Source of the DNA: a virus
DNA: 46,801 bases
IMG/VR virus record: IMGVR_UViG_3300032046_000050
Location: 1 to 46,801 of that record
Reading direction: 5' to 3' (one strand)
The translations under genes were made by a program, and so were the position numbers. The notes beneath the pieces were generated by a model. It was not told the origin of the DNA, did not search any database, and was given only the letters and a program-made list of their open reading frames with translations. Below are positions 31,520-38,514 of this stretch, piece after piece. How positions within the stretch are numbered: the stretch's first letter is position 1; each line of letters starts with the position of its first letter.

Positions 31520-31657
31520 TTAGATTACCCCCAATATTTTTAATAGCACCATCAACAACGCTGGCGGAATCAATAAACAAATTCCCCCATAGATTACGAG
31601 TAACGCTGCTAATGCATCTTTTGCCCAATCCCATAAATCTATTTCTATTCGCATCAT
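31520..31657 (-). CDS. Small membrane protein
   Basis: 45 residues, one long hydrophobic helix (ALLVIYGGICLLIPPALLMV). An ATGATG pair is the start, after GGTGAA. The stop is next to the following ATG. Possible membrane anchor. Confidence 0.5.
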   Translation of the reverse strand: MMRIEIDLWDWAKDALAALLVIYGGICLLIPPALLMVLLKILGVI

Positions 31658-31663
31658 TTCACC

Positions 31664-31864
31664 TCAACTGTGGAGAATGCTTTCTCCCCGTATACATTCT
31701 TTTAATGCATCCAACATTTGTGCTCTGCTTATTCTCAAACAAAATTCCTTCGTCAGTTCTTCAGTTGGTAATGCCCTTATCCTCGCAAGTTCTGTTCTAT
31801 ACCATTTCTCACGGGCATCAGTTATCTTCATATTCTTATCTAACGTTAATGAACCATGTCTCAT
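31664..31864 (-). CDS. Hypothetical small helical protein
   Basis: 66 residues, charged helices (REKWYRTELARIRALPTEEL). ATG at 31864 overlaps the GT stop (ATGA). Not recognised. Confidence 0.5.
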   Translation of the reverse strand: MRHGSLTLDKNMKITDAREKWYRTELARIRALPTEELTKEFCLRISRAQMLDALKECIRGESILHS

Positions 31865-32541
31865 ATCCAATCCCTCAAGATTTCAATCGGTTGCTCTCCT
31901 TCAAATGGTTTAACCAAATATCTTCCATATAAGATATCTTCACAGTATCTTTTGTAATCGGCTGGATTGTGCATTTCCCATCTGGCTTTTTCAGTTCTCC
32001 ATTTATTCCGCATGTAACAATAAAGTCCTTTAACGTAACCAAAATGGTATATGATTGGTTCAGTAATGGTATATTCATTAGTTCCTTGCGGTAGCCCGTG
32101 CATAGTATTGGGTGGATAGTTAAGCCTTTTTGTGAGTCTGTTTTTGAAGATATGGATAGGTAATGTGGAGTCGATGGTAACCAGATTGAATATAAAATGG
32201 TATCCGATGAGGCTAATGGCGTCGTAACTCTTTGTGATATAGTCCTTGATGAGGTATTTCTTCTCCCCCAGTATTTCATCAGCATCAAGGTGGAGTATCC
32301 AGTCGCCCTTCGCCCGTTCGATGCCGAAGTTTCGTGAGTCTGTGTAAGAGTAAGAGTCTCTCCATCTCTTAATGAAACAGCGTATCTTTTTATCATCGCC
32401 ATACCACTCTTGTATCTTTAATGAGTCGTTGCCATTTGAGTCGACAATAATTATTTCATCGGCTAACTCGTAGACACTATCTACGCAGTTCTTTAATAAA
32501 AAGCTATGCTCGTCTTTGGTTAAAATTATCACACTTAACAT
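31861..32541 (-). CDS. Glycosyltransferase family 2-like
   Basis: 226 residues: SVIILTKDEHSFLLKNCVDSV, DEIIIVDSNGND, GIERAKGDWILHLDADEIL (DAD metal motif), then HIFKNRLTKRLNYPP. Pattern of the WaaE/KdtX-like GT2 group that adds heptose or glucose to surface sugars. The start overlaps the previous stop. Confidence 0.83.
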   Translation of the reverse strand: MLSVIILTKDEHSFLLKNCVDSVYELADEIIIVDSNGNDSLKIQEWYGDDKKIRCFIKRWRDSYSYTDSRNFGIERAKGDWILHLDADEILGEKKYLIKDYITKSYDAISLIGYHFIFNLVTIDSTLPIHIFKNRLTKRLNYPPNTMHGLPQGTNEYTITEPIIYHFGYVKGLYCYMRNKWRTEKARWEMHNPADYKRYCEDILYGRYLVKPFEGEQPIEILRDWI

Positions 32542-33719
32542 TATTTCTCACTCAGTTCTTTCAGTTTTCTCTCCCACTGTGGAAATACAACATCCCACGA
32601 GTAGTCCCGAATAACTGCCCTTCTTCCGTTCTTCCCCATTTCTATCCTTTCTTTCGGGTGCTCATACATATAGGAAAGTGCATCTGCGAATTTATCCTTA
32701 TCAACCATCGCTCGTTCTACGTTATAAGTTCCAGTTATTTCGGTAGATAATGGAACGGCTATCCCTGCGTTGTTGTCGGTTACTATCTCCTTAGTAGTAG
32801 TGTAATCTGTTATGACGCTCGGCACTTCGCAACTCATGGCTTCTATTGTTGGTATTCCCCAGCCCTCGCCAGAAGTAGTTAACGCATGAACATCGAAAGT
32901 ATTGTAGATTTCATTCAAGATTGATTCGGGATAGCCACGATAGAACTTCATGCCCGTCCAGTAGACTTTATTCTGAATCCCCAATCTCTTTTCCAAATCG
33001 TCTATCAATAGTCCTGGATTTGCGTTGTCGTTTTTATCCGAATGTAGAAGTAAGATTGAGTCTGGGTGTTTCTTATTAAAGGTAGCAAACGCCTTGAACA
33101 GTTCTGCCGCCATCTTCCTGCCTTGAAATCTCATCACCGCTCCGACAACGAAATTGTTGACTAAATCTACCCCGAATATTCTGCTCCATTTTTCTTTAAT
33201 CGCAATTTTATCTAATGGGTGAAATATATTGGTGTCTGTCGCATGCGGTATGTAATCGACATTCTTAATTCCCAAATCAGTTGCTTGCTTCTGTGCGAAC
33301 TTGGACATGGCAACTAAGGAATCTGCTTTATCAGTTACATTCTGGTATCCGACGGGCAAAGTCGCCCCACCATCGCTTGGGAAATACATCAAGAATTTAA
33401 TCGGTGCCATGTCGATATTTCGAACGTATTGAATCATGAAGATATCGGATAAGACAAAGAAAATATCTGGCTTAACCATGTTTAGATACTCTGGGAGTAA
33501 TTGTTGCCCAAAATCGTTCTGACTTGCGTTGGGTAATACTGGAAAAGGAATCTCCGTTCCGTCCTCAAAAACAGATTTAGTTAGAACTTGTCCCCAGTAT
33601 TGCCAAGCGAAATAGGAAATGTCGTGTCCTTTATTAAAAAGTCTTCTTGAGATTCCCCTTAATTGGTTAGCATATCCAGTCGGAATAAAGGGACTGTCAC
33701 CCATAAACATTATTCGCAT
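32541..33719 (-). CDS. Glycosyltransferase, GT-B fold (GT4-like)
   Basis: 392 residues: FMGDSPFIPTGYANQLRGIS (glycine loop), NFVVGAVMRFQGRKMAAELFKA (donor loop), and LTTSGEGWGIPTIEAMSCEVP with the EX7E pair. First enzyme of the cassette. It overlaps the AbrB-like gene by 10 bases. Confidence 0.85.
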   Translation of the reverse strand: MRIMFMGDSPFIPTGYANQLRGISRRLFNKGHDISYFAWQYWGQVLTKSVFEDGTEIPFPVLPNASQNDFGQQLLPEYLNMVKPDIFFVLSDIFMIQYVRNIDMAPIKFLMYFPSDGGATLPVGYQNVTDKADSLVAMSKFAQKQATDLGIKNVDYIPHATDTNIFHPLDKIAIKEKWSRIFGVDLVNNFVVGAVMRFQGRKMAAELFKAFATFNKKHPDSILLLHSDKNDNANPGLLIDDLEKRLGIQNKVYWTGMKFYRGYPESILNEIYNTFDVHALTTSGEGWGIPTIEAMSCEVPSVITDYTTTKEIVTDNNAGIAVPLSTEITGTYNVERAMVDKDKFADALSYMYEHPKERIEMGKNGRRAVIRDYSWDVVFPQWERKLKELSEK

Positions 33720-33853
33720 TTAGATACCACCAAGACATTTCCAGACTTAACTATGTCGACATCGGACTCTTTCCAATCTTCGACAAAAGCAGTGGGAATC
33801 GAAACACCATAGGTGACTCTATCTTTGTAACCAGCTATAACTCGAACTCGCAT
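33710..33853 (-). CDS. AbrB/SpoVT-like DNA-binding protein
   Basis: 47 residues. RVTYGVSIPTAFVEDW, then SGNVLVV, has the swapped-hairpin AbrB pattern (strand, IPxxF turn, strand). A TATA box of the shared core lies at the leaderless distance. It is coupled to the glycosyltransferases and likely controls this operon or itself. A MazE-type antitoxin is an alternative, but no toxin gene is next to it. Confidence 0.6.
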   Translation of the reverse strand: MRVRVIAGYKDRVTYGVSIPTAFVEDWKESDVDIVKSGNVLVVSKCE

Positions 33854-33870
33854 GGGAGTATATACTCATA

Positions 33871-33885
33871 CTATATATTTAAAGC
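33871..33885 (-). promoter_or_regulatory. TATA box of the glycan cassette (leaderless)
   Basis: Minus strand GCTTTAAATATATAG, centred 24-25 bases before the ATG at 33853. Shares its first 13 bases with the box at 35014-35028 and 11 with the one at 16471-16483. It overlaps the end of the small gene at 33871-34071. Confidence 0.65.
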
Positions 33886-34071
33886 AGGATGTGGACAAAG
33901 AATTAATCTTTTGGCTAAACCTAAGATACATTTTCCATTACCTTTAAAAATAGTGTAGTGGGACTTCCCTTTAGTCTTCCCAGATTCGTTCTTCTTTCCA
34001 CCATGCGGTTTTCGACAGTTGAACCTGTTCTTTCTCTTGTTGCAATACTTACATTCTAAATTGCACTTCAA
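33871..34071 (-). CDS. Possible small basic Cys-rich protein
   Basis: 66 residues from a TTG with a GGTGG site close upstream (another TTG lies 15 bases before). Cys residues C-x3-C-x2-C near the start and a later Cys plus many Lys/Arg suggest a nucleic-acid-binding zinc protein. There is no ATG, so support is moderate; the TATA box of the next operon lies in its last codons. Confidence 0.35.
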   Translation of the reverse strand: MKCNLECKYCNKRKNRFNCRKPHGGKKNESGKTKGKSHYTIFKGNGKCILGLAKRLILCPHPALNI

Positions 34072-34153
34072 TCCACCAATCTCCAATCCGCCTCGACTTT
34101 AGTCTCATCGGCTAAGATTTATGGATTCTCGTTCTTCAATTTTACTCACTCGG

Positions 34154-34197
34154 TATATTATCTGAAATGATAATATATTACTATTTATGATAATATA
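34154..34197. promoter_or_regulatory. Operator-like palindrome with third half-site
   Basis: TATATTATC-6 bases-GATAATATA (34154-34177) is a perfect 9-bp inverted repeat. The half-site TGATAATATA occurs again at 34188-34197, exactly 20 bases (two turns) on. This is the pattern of a regulator binding site. It lies upstream of the small basic gene and the glycan operon, within about 180 bases that otherwise hold no gene. Confidence 0.5.
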
Positions 34198-34251
34198 ACG
34201 GAAAAAAACAATCCGTTCAAGGTTAATATCTACTAAAATCTAATTTAGTAG
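34197..34251 (-). terminator. Two hairpins after the lysis module
   Basis: CTACTAAA/TTTAGTAG, 8 bp with a 6-base loop (34230-34251), touches the stop codon at 34252. A second, AACGGA/TCCGTT (34197-34217), has a seven-T run in its loop, which suits archaeal T-tract termination. Together they should end the tail/lysis transcript. Confidence 0.5.
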
Positions 34252-34419
34252 TTACTTGCTCTCGTAACCCCAATAAGCTCCGACTATTGCCCCAAACAGT
34301 GTAATTACTGGCTGAGTTACTTGCGGAACTACTGGAACGGTGAACGCTCCCGCAACTGCGGCGGCTGCTACACCAATCACTAAACCTAATCCACCCTTTA
34401 ATAGTTTCTCAACTTCCAT
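34252..34419 (-). CDS. Small membrane protein, holin-like
   Basis: 55 residues from the ATG at 34419 with AGGTGA eight bases upstream; a start 27 bases earlier lacks one. Two Ala/Gly/Val-rich segments (GGLGLVIGVAAAAVAGAF and PVITLFGAIVGAYWGYES) can span the membrane. Position after the protease gene and near the end of the late operon suggests a holin-like role. Confidence 0.55.
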   Translation of the reverse strand: MEVEKLLKGGLGLVIGVAAAAVAGAFTVPVVPQVTQPVITLFGAIVGAYWGYESK

Positions 34420-34514
34420 CGTATTCACCTCGGTTATTGTTGTCACTAAACAAAAGTGGTTTAGTGCAAAGAATTAGCGTAAAATCGCCTCCAGTTTTAA
34501 GCTGTAGGCATCAC

Positions 34515-34784
34515 CTAAGGTTGTATCTTGAGCCAGAGCCACTTTAAACCTTCGTTCAAAAGTGCCGTTCCGCCATATGCTACGAATAACGCATTAGCCG
34601 ATTCGAAGTCCATGCCTAACTTAGAGGCAGTAACCCCGACTATTGCTCCCAATACTCCCGAATAGATAAATTGTTTGAAGCTAAATGGTGTGACAGTTTC
34701 GGTATCGTGCCTGAGTTTATTCACATACCCCGTGATACTCCAACCTGCTCCACCTATCGCTCCGTAAAGTAAATCTTCGAACAT
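34515..34784 (-). CDS. Membrane protein, holin-like
   Basis: 89 residues: LLYGAIGGAGWSITGYV and FIYSGVLGAIVGVTASKLG as probable spans, and a third weaker one (ANALFVAYGGTALLNEGLK). Directly follows the structured RNA region, so its mRNA may carry that RNA as its leader. Role in membrane disruption at exit is inferred. Confidence 0.55.
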   Translation of the reverse strand: MFEDLLYGAIGGAGWSITGYVNKLRHDTETVTPFSFKQFIYSGVLGAIVGVTASKLGMDFESANALFVAYGGTALLNEGLKWLWLKIQP

Positions 34785-34814
34785 TTTAAATCAACTCCAT
34801 AATTGTTTCCCTTC

Positions 34815-35000
34815 ATCTCTTGGGTTTAAGTTACCACCCTACACCCAAGTCGGGGACATGTCGAATCCACGGTTGTGTCCAAACGTGGAGATGCAATAAC
34901 TGCGTTGGCAACAAAACCACGATGTTATCGCCAACGCTGTCCGCCCCAGCGTCGTGTCGCTTGCGGACTGGGCATGCAAGACTTATCCGCTAAGTCTTTA
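34815..35000 (-). ncRNA. Structured RNA candidate upstream of a holin-like gene
   Basis: About 185 bases without a convincing gene hold at least five hairpins on the minus strand: AAGACTTA/TAAGTCTT (34978-34998, perfect 8 bp, 5-base loop), GTCCGC/GCGGAC enclosing AGCG/CGCT (34939-34968), GCGTTGGC/GCCAACGC (34902-34937, perfect 8 bp), CCACG/CGTGG (34867-34888) and CTTGGGT/ACCCAAG (34819-34849). It is more GC-rich than its surroundings, and a TATA box (35014-35028) sits where transcription would start at the first hairpin. Function unknown: small RNA, leader or packaging-type RNA are all possible. Confidence 0.6.
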
Positions 35001-35013
35001 GTTTATACTCCCT

Positions 35014-35028
35014 CCATATATTTAAAGC
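35014..35028 (-). promoter_or_regulatory. TATA box for the structured RNA
   Basis: Minus strand GCTTTAAATATATGG, right after the stop of the transglutaminase-like gene. The next ATG is more than 200 bases away, so the transcript should start with the structured RNA. Confidence 0.6.
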
Positions 35029-35810
35029 TATGCGTGGATGATATAATTTTTACCAATTGTCGTTCCTTGTGTTGAAAATGCATACTTCTGGTTAAAACTG
35101 AACCAAATCTGATTGGTGAAATACATCGGTTCGTCTTTGTAATTTGGACGGCTGTCGAAAGGGGTTATGTCTGGATAATAGCACCAGTCGCAAACTTTCC
35201 AATTCTGCTCAATAAACGGTTTGGTTAATTGTGAATCAGAAAGGTAGGTTAAATAACAGTGCCCGCCACCCTGAACATCTCCAGCAGTTAATCTTACTCT
35301 CCAATAAGGAACTCCCGCCGAAACTGCGAGGTTTGCCATCAAAATAGCTCCATCCTCACAATCTCCCCTTCTTTTAGCCAGAGTTTCAATCGGACTTGCC
35401 CAGTATTCACCAACCTTATAGGTGTTTGTGTCCGTATCGTAAATTATGTTGTTTTTCACCCAGTTCTGGCAAAATAGCATCTTTTCATCATTAGTTCCCC
35501 CTAAAACTGGACTCACTATCAATTTAAACTCGTCTATCAAATCGTTGAAGAAAAACCACCTAACGTCTACTTGAACCCCGCTCCACCAAGAATCGTATTT
35601 GATAACGCTTGTTGGATACTTTGAATTCCAATAAAGTTCATTTTGGTTAGGGTTTTTAAGTTCGTTTAGTTCTTTTTCGAGGTTACTATTAGCTAATGAG
35701 AGATTGCTGTTCGTAGCCTTGAGTTGTGCTATCACACTCTCGTCTGCTTTAAGTTTATTCATCATATCTGCGTAGTTCGCACATACTAAATTCCTTATGA
35801 ATTCACACAT
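35028..35810 (-). CDS. Transglutaminase-like cysteine protease
   Basis: 260 residues. N-terminal coiled coil (about 20-52), then a transglutaminase/papain-like core: C151 in RRGDCEDGA, H184 in GGGHCYLTY, and Asp208 or Asp213 in the WKVCDWCYYPD segment, i.e. the Cys-His-Asp triad in order. No signal peptide. Such enzymes cleave or cross-link peptide bonds; methanogen viruses use related cysteine folds against pseudomurein. With small membrane proteins around, it may cut the host envelope at entry or exit. A tail-borne protease is an alternative. Confidence 0.72.
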   Translation of the reverse strand: MCEFIRNLVCANYADMMNKLKADESVIAQLKATNSNLSLANSNLEKELNELKNPNQNELYWNSKYPTSVIKYDSWWSGVQVDVRWFFFNDLIDEFKLIVSPVLGGTNDEKMLFCQNWVKNNIIYDTDTNTYKVGEYWASPIETLAKRRGDCEDGAILMANLAVSAGVPYWRVRLTAGDVQGGGHCYLTYLSDSQLTKPFIEQNWKVCDWCYYPDITPFDSRPNYKDEPMYFTNQIWFSFNQKYAFSTQGTTIGKNYIIHA

Positions 35811-35987
35811 CTAATCACCATAACTTCCCGAATCGCTTGAATCCGAGATATTTCCATCAATTGCGTAGTATTCCGAATTTGGATTTAAATAATACCCAGC
35901 ACTCAGTTTCTTATCAGTCCCTATGTTTACTAAATACATATTCTTAAGTGTATCTTGGACTGCTTTATGTCCAATATCTTCTCCCAT
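35811..35987 (-). CDS. Hypothetical small acidic protein
   Basis: 58 residues from the ATG at 35987, chosen to avoid a 79-base overlap with the XhlA-like gene. N-terminus helical, C-terminus an S/D-rich tail (DGNISDSSDSGSYGD). Not recognised. Confidence 0.5.
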   Translation of the reverse strand: MGEDIGHKAVQDTLKNMYLVNIGTDKKLSAGYYLNPNSEYYAIDGNISDSSDSGSYGD

Positions 35988-35989
35988 TT

Positions 35990-36244
35990 TTATAACCTTA
36001 GATAACTTGCAATTACCGTTATGATAATAGCAACAAATATCGCACCGTAAATTGCCCGATTTACCCACGTTTGCTGTTCGGCTCTTTCGTCGAGCACGGC
36101 AAGTTTTCTCCCGTGCTCTTGGACGGTGCCGTTGAGTTTGTCCAACCTGCTTAAAATCGCATTATGTGCCTCGGTATTGCTGTCTGCCAAGTCGTCTAAT
36201 TTCTGCTCTATTCTTGCTATGCTTCCAATTTCTTTCTTATTCAT
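35990..36244 (-). CDS. XhlA-like coiled-coil membrane protein
   Basis: 84 residues: coiled coil (SIARIEQKLDDLADSNTEAH ... LSRLDKLNGTV), then RKLAVLDERAEQQTWVNRAI, and one C-terminal membrane helix (AIYGAIFVAIIITVIASYL). This is the layout of hemolysin XhlA-type proteins that help lysis in many phages. Likely an anchor or antiholin in the exit module. Confidence 0.65.
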   Translation of the reverse strand: MNKKEIGSIARIEQKLDDLADSNTEAHNAILSRLDKLNGTVQEHGRKLAVLDERAEQQTWVNRAIYGAIFVAIIITVIASYLRL

Positions 36245-36248
36245 TTCA

Positions 36249-37100
36249 TCACTCGTTTATGTTTACAGAATAATCCTGTCGTTCCGTTATGTAAAGTTCA
36301 GTCGTGTTGTCTTTGGTGAATGGTGTCGCAGTCTCACGCATGTAGAGAGAGCCAGATGTGCTTGAGTCGAAAATACCAATCTCTGCGACTTTGTTGTTGT
36401 ATAAGTCAAGGGAATAATCCATAGTTCCCGACGCCCAGACGCTTCCATTCGTGTTTGAGGTTAAACCCAACCCGCTTGCGAACCCGCCTGCGTCACTTCC
36501 TCCCCAGTGGTAACAGTTGTTCGGCATACTTGTCCCAGAACATTTTAAGACTAAATGGTAAGATGTTCCAGAGGTTAACAGTGGTGCAGTTGTGAATGAA
36601 CCAGTCTGCCAAGTGTATGTTCCAGAATAGAAATCTGGAATAAGAATGCTTCCACCAGTTACTAATGAACCAGAAGGTATCCCGCTTGCGTCCGTTTGAA
36701 TCTGCATTAGAATATCCTGAGTCGGAGAACCTGCGTTATACTTAATTAATACCTTAGCTTCGACTATACTACAATTGAACGGTGCGGTGAATTTCTCTGA
36801 TAAGTATGTTGAGCCACCGAAAGTATAATCAGTTCCACTCGCCCCATAGTAGTAAAGTCTTAATGAGTTCGCTGTCGCTTGGTTGAATCGCCATTCCGTT
36901 GTATTCTGATTATTCGTTCTGTCTTCTGTGAATGATAATCCAGAACCCCGAGTTATATTTGCGGGCATCTTCAAGTTCGTGTCTGAAATCAAAGCAGGTA
37001 TTGTTGAGGTTCCTAAGTCTACCCATCTGTTTGCTGTTCCCGAAATCCAGTCTTCTAAATCTTTTTCGCATCCGCTTTTGTATATTGTAGTCAAAGTCAT
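36249..37100 (-). CDS. Tail-associated beta-rich protein
   Basis: 283 residues, G/S/T/Y-rich. N-terminal WISGTANRWVDLGTSTIPAL and a jelly-roll-like middle (LSEKFTAPFNCSIVEAKVLI, ILMQIQTDASGIPSGSL, TSYHLVLKCSGTSM). Repeating strands resemble the carbohydrate-binding domains at tail tips. It lies after the HxH proteins, before the exit genes. Likely part of the tail tip or fibre. Confidence 0.55.
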   Translation of the reverse strand: MTLTTIYKSGCEKDLEDWISGTANRWVDLGTSTIPALISDTNLKMPANITRGSGLSFTEDRTNNQNTTEWRFNQATANSLRLYYYGASGTDYTFGGSTYLSEKFTAPFNCSIVEAKVLIKYNAGSPTQDILMQIQTDASGIPSGSLVTGGSILIPDFYSGTYTWQTGSFTTAPLLTSGTSYHLVLKCSGTSMPNNCYHWGGSDAGGFASGLGLTSNTNGSVWASGTMDYSLDLYNNKVAEIGIFDSSTSGSLYMRETATPFTKDNTTELYITERQDYSVNINE

Positions 37101-37109
37101 ACTATCACC

Positions 37110-37577
37110 TTAATCGTTACTTGCATAAATTAAAACAGCATTAACTGCCACTCCGTTTCCAATAGCAGTTAGAGTCGCATCGGTTGTTGTGAAGTTGGTT
37201 ACTGAATGGGTATGCTGGTATTGGAATGAAACACCGTGAACGTGAACCAACGTTGGACGATTTACTCCGCCTATACCCAATCCGCCACCCGCATCAGCCG
37301 CCGTATTTTGTTTTGAAGTTTGTTGTGAGACTCCAGACGGCAAATTATCGGTTTCTTTTGCGGTTTGTGTCGCTTTATCATAATCAATTGTATAAAATCT
37401 AACTTTAGTTGCTGTTCCAGATATACTTGGAATCTTAACAATATATTTAGTATTATTGGTATAAGCAATAACCCCATTTTGTAACGGCATCTGAGCAGTC
37501 GTGCAAGTCAAGTCGCCGTTAGCGTCAGTATTACCTGAAAATGATTCTAAATGTAGATGATAACCTTTTAAGTTCAT
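37110..37577 (-). CDS. HxH tail-tip protein, paralogue 3
   Basis: 155 residues. Shares with the next two genes a GDLT start region, a VRFYTIDYDK-like strand, a LPSGV step, then VHVHGVSFQYQHTHS with two HxH pairs separated by about 8 residues, and a C-terminal ALIYA strand. HxH pairs in beta-helix tips (as in T4 gp12) bind iron or zinc at the trimer axis. Probable fibre tip or adhesin subunit. Confidence 0.6.
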   Translation of the reverse strand: MNLKGYHLHLESFSGNTDANGDLTCTTAQMPLQNGVIAYTNNTKYIVKIPSISGTATKVRFYTIDYDKATQTAKETDNLPSGVSQQTSKQNTAADAGGGLGIGGVNRPTLVHVHGVSFQYQHTHSVTNFTTTDATLTAIGNGVAVNAVLIYASND

Positions 37578-38044
37578 ATATAAATCACCGAAAGATTTAT
37601 TGCAACCGAACCTATTGCCGCACTCCCATTATTAGTCAAGGTAAATAATGAACCGACATGAGAGTGGGTATATTGATATGCAAAGTTATGGGTATGTGTG
37701 CCATCCGCCTGAGCTTGTCCAATTCCTCCTGCTCCGCCATCAGATTTAGTCGAACCACCCGCATCTGTTGCCGCTAATGAACCGCATGAACTGATTCCGC
37801 TCGGTAAATCTGAAATTGTGCTACCCGTATCAGTCGGTTTGTCGTATCTGACTGTCCAATATCTGACTGTTAAAGAACTGCCAGTTAAACCTTGGAAAGC
37901 GGGAATGCAACCAGAGGTGTTCGAATGCATGGAGATTGATTGACTACCAGTTGGAATCGCTTCTAATACAACTGCTAAATCTCCGTTAGTATCAGTAGCC
38001 GAATCGAATGTTTCAAAATGTAATAATCCTTTGTATTCAGTCAT
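37574..38044 (-). CDS. HxH tail-tip protein, paralogue 2
   Basis: 156 residues, same layout: HFETFDSATDTNGDLAV, VRYWTVRYDKPTD, LPSGI, THTHNFAYQYTHSHV. Overlaps its neighbours by 1 and 4 bases. It diverges from paralogue 3 mainly in the middle loop, which is Gly-rich here. Confidence 0.6.
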   Translation of the reverse strand: MTEYKGLLHFETFDSATDTNGDLAVVLEAIPTGSQSISMHSNTSGCIPAFQGLTGSSLTVRYWTVRYDKPTDTGSTISDLPSGISSCGSLAATDAGGSTKSDGGAGGIGQAQADGTHTHNFAYQYTHSHVGSLFTLTNNGSAAIGSVAINLSVIYI

Positions 38045-38514
38045 TAAGTCACCACATATAAAATTAATAATTCTACTGGTAATGAATTTGCCGTAGCCAC
38101 AGTCATATCCGTAGCAGTAAATGTTGAGATATTATGGGAATGGATATATTGGAAAGGAACTGCATGGGTGTGTGCTTGTGGAGAAACGTTATCTATATAG
38201 TATACTATATCCGCAGTTCCACCAGCAGTAGTGTTTTGTATCGTTCCAGTAGCAGTTACTCCAGTAGGCACATTATCCGCATCAGTTGCTGTTGAACTCA
38301 TCTTATCATATTGGAACTTGTAAAATCTAACTACCAAACTTGCCCCAGTTATGGACTGGACTTTGGGAACTACGTTTGCCGTATTTGAATATACCACGAA
38401 CTGAGTGGCTGTGTTTGCTGGCGTCGAACTTAAAGTTACTGTCAAGTCTCCCGAGCCGTCTGTGGTTCCCGTGAAATGCTCCATGTGCAGTTTCTTACTG
38501 CTGAAAGTTGTCAT
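38044..38514 (-). CDS. HxH tail-tip protein, paralogue 1
   Basis: 156 residues from the ATG at 38514 (ATGA overlap with the hub gene; an upstream start is less likely). HMEHFTGTTDGSGDLTV, VRFYKFQYDKM, VPTGV, AHTHAVPFQYIHSHN. It is the third member of a tandem family made by duplication. The HxH pairs are conserved in all three. Confidence 0.6.
   Translation of the reverse strand: MTTFSSKKLHMEHFTGTTDGSGDLTVTLSSTPANTATQFVVYSNTANVVPKVQSITGASLVVRFYKFQYDKMSSTATDADNVPTGVTATGTIQNTTAGGTADIVYYIDNVSPQAHTHAVPFQYIHSHNISTFTATDMTVATANSLPVELLILYVVT

Noticed and set aside
31875-32402. Second frame of 175 codons within a glycosyltransferase gene
   Set aside because: Same strand, other frame; the GT2 motifs are in the main frame and this frame has no recognisable features.
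33710-33853. Toxin-antitoxin pair with a MazE-like antitoxin
   Set aside because: The adjacent gene is a glycosyltransferase; no small toxin lies next to the AbrB-like gene.
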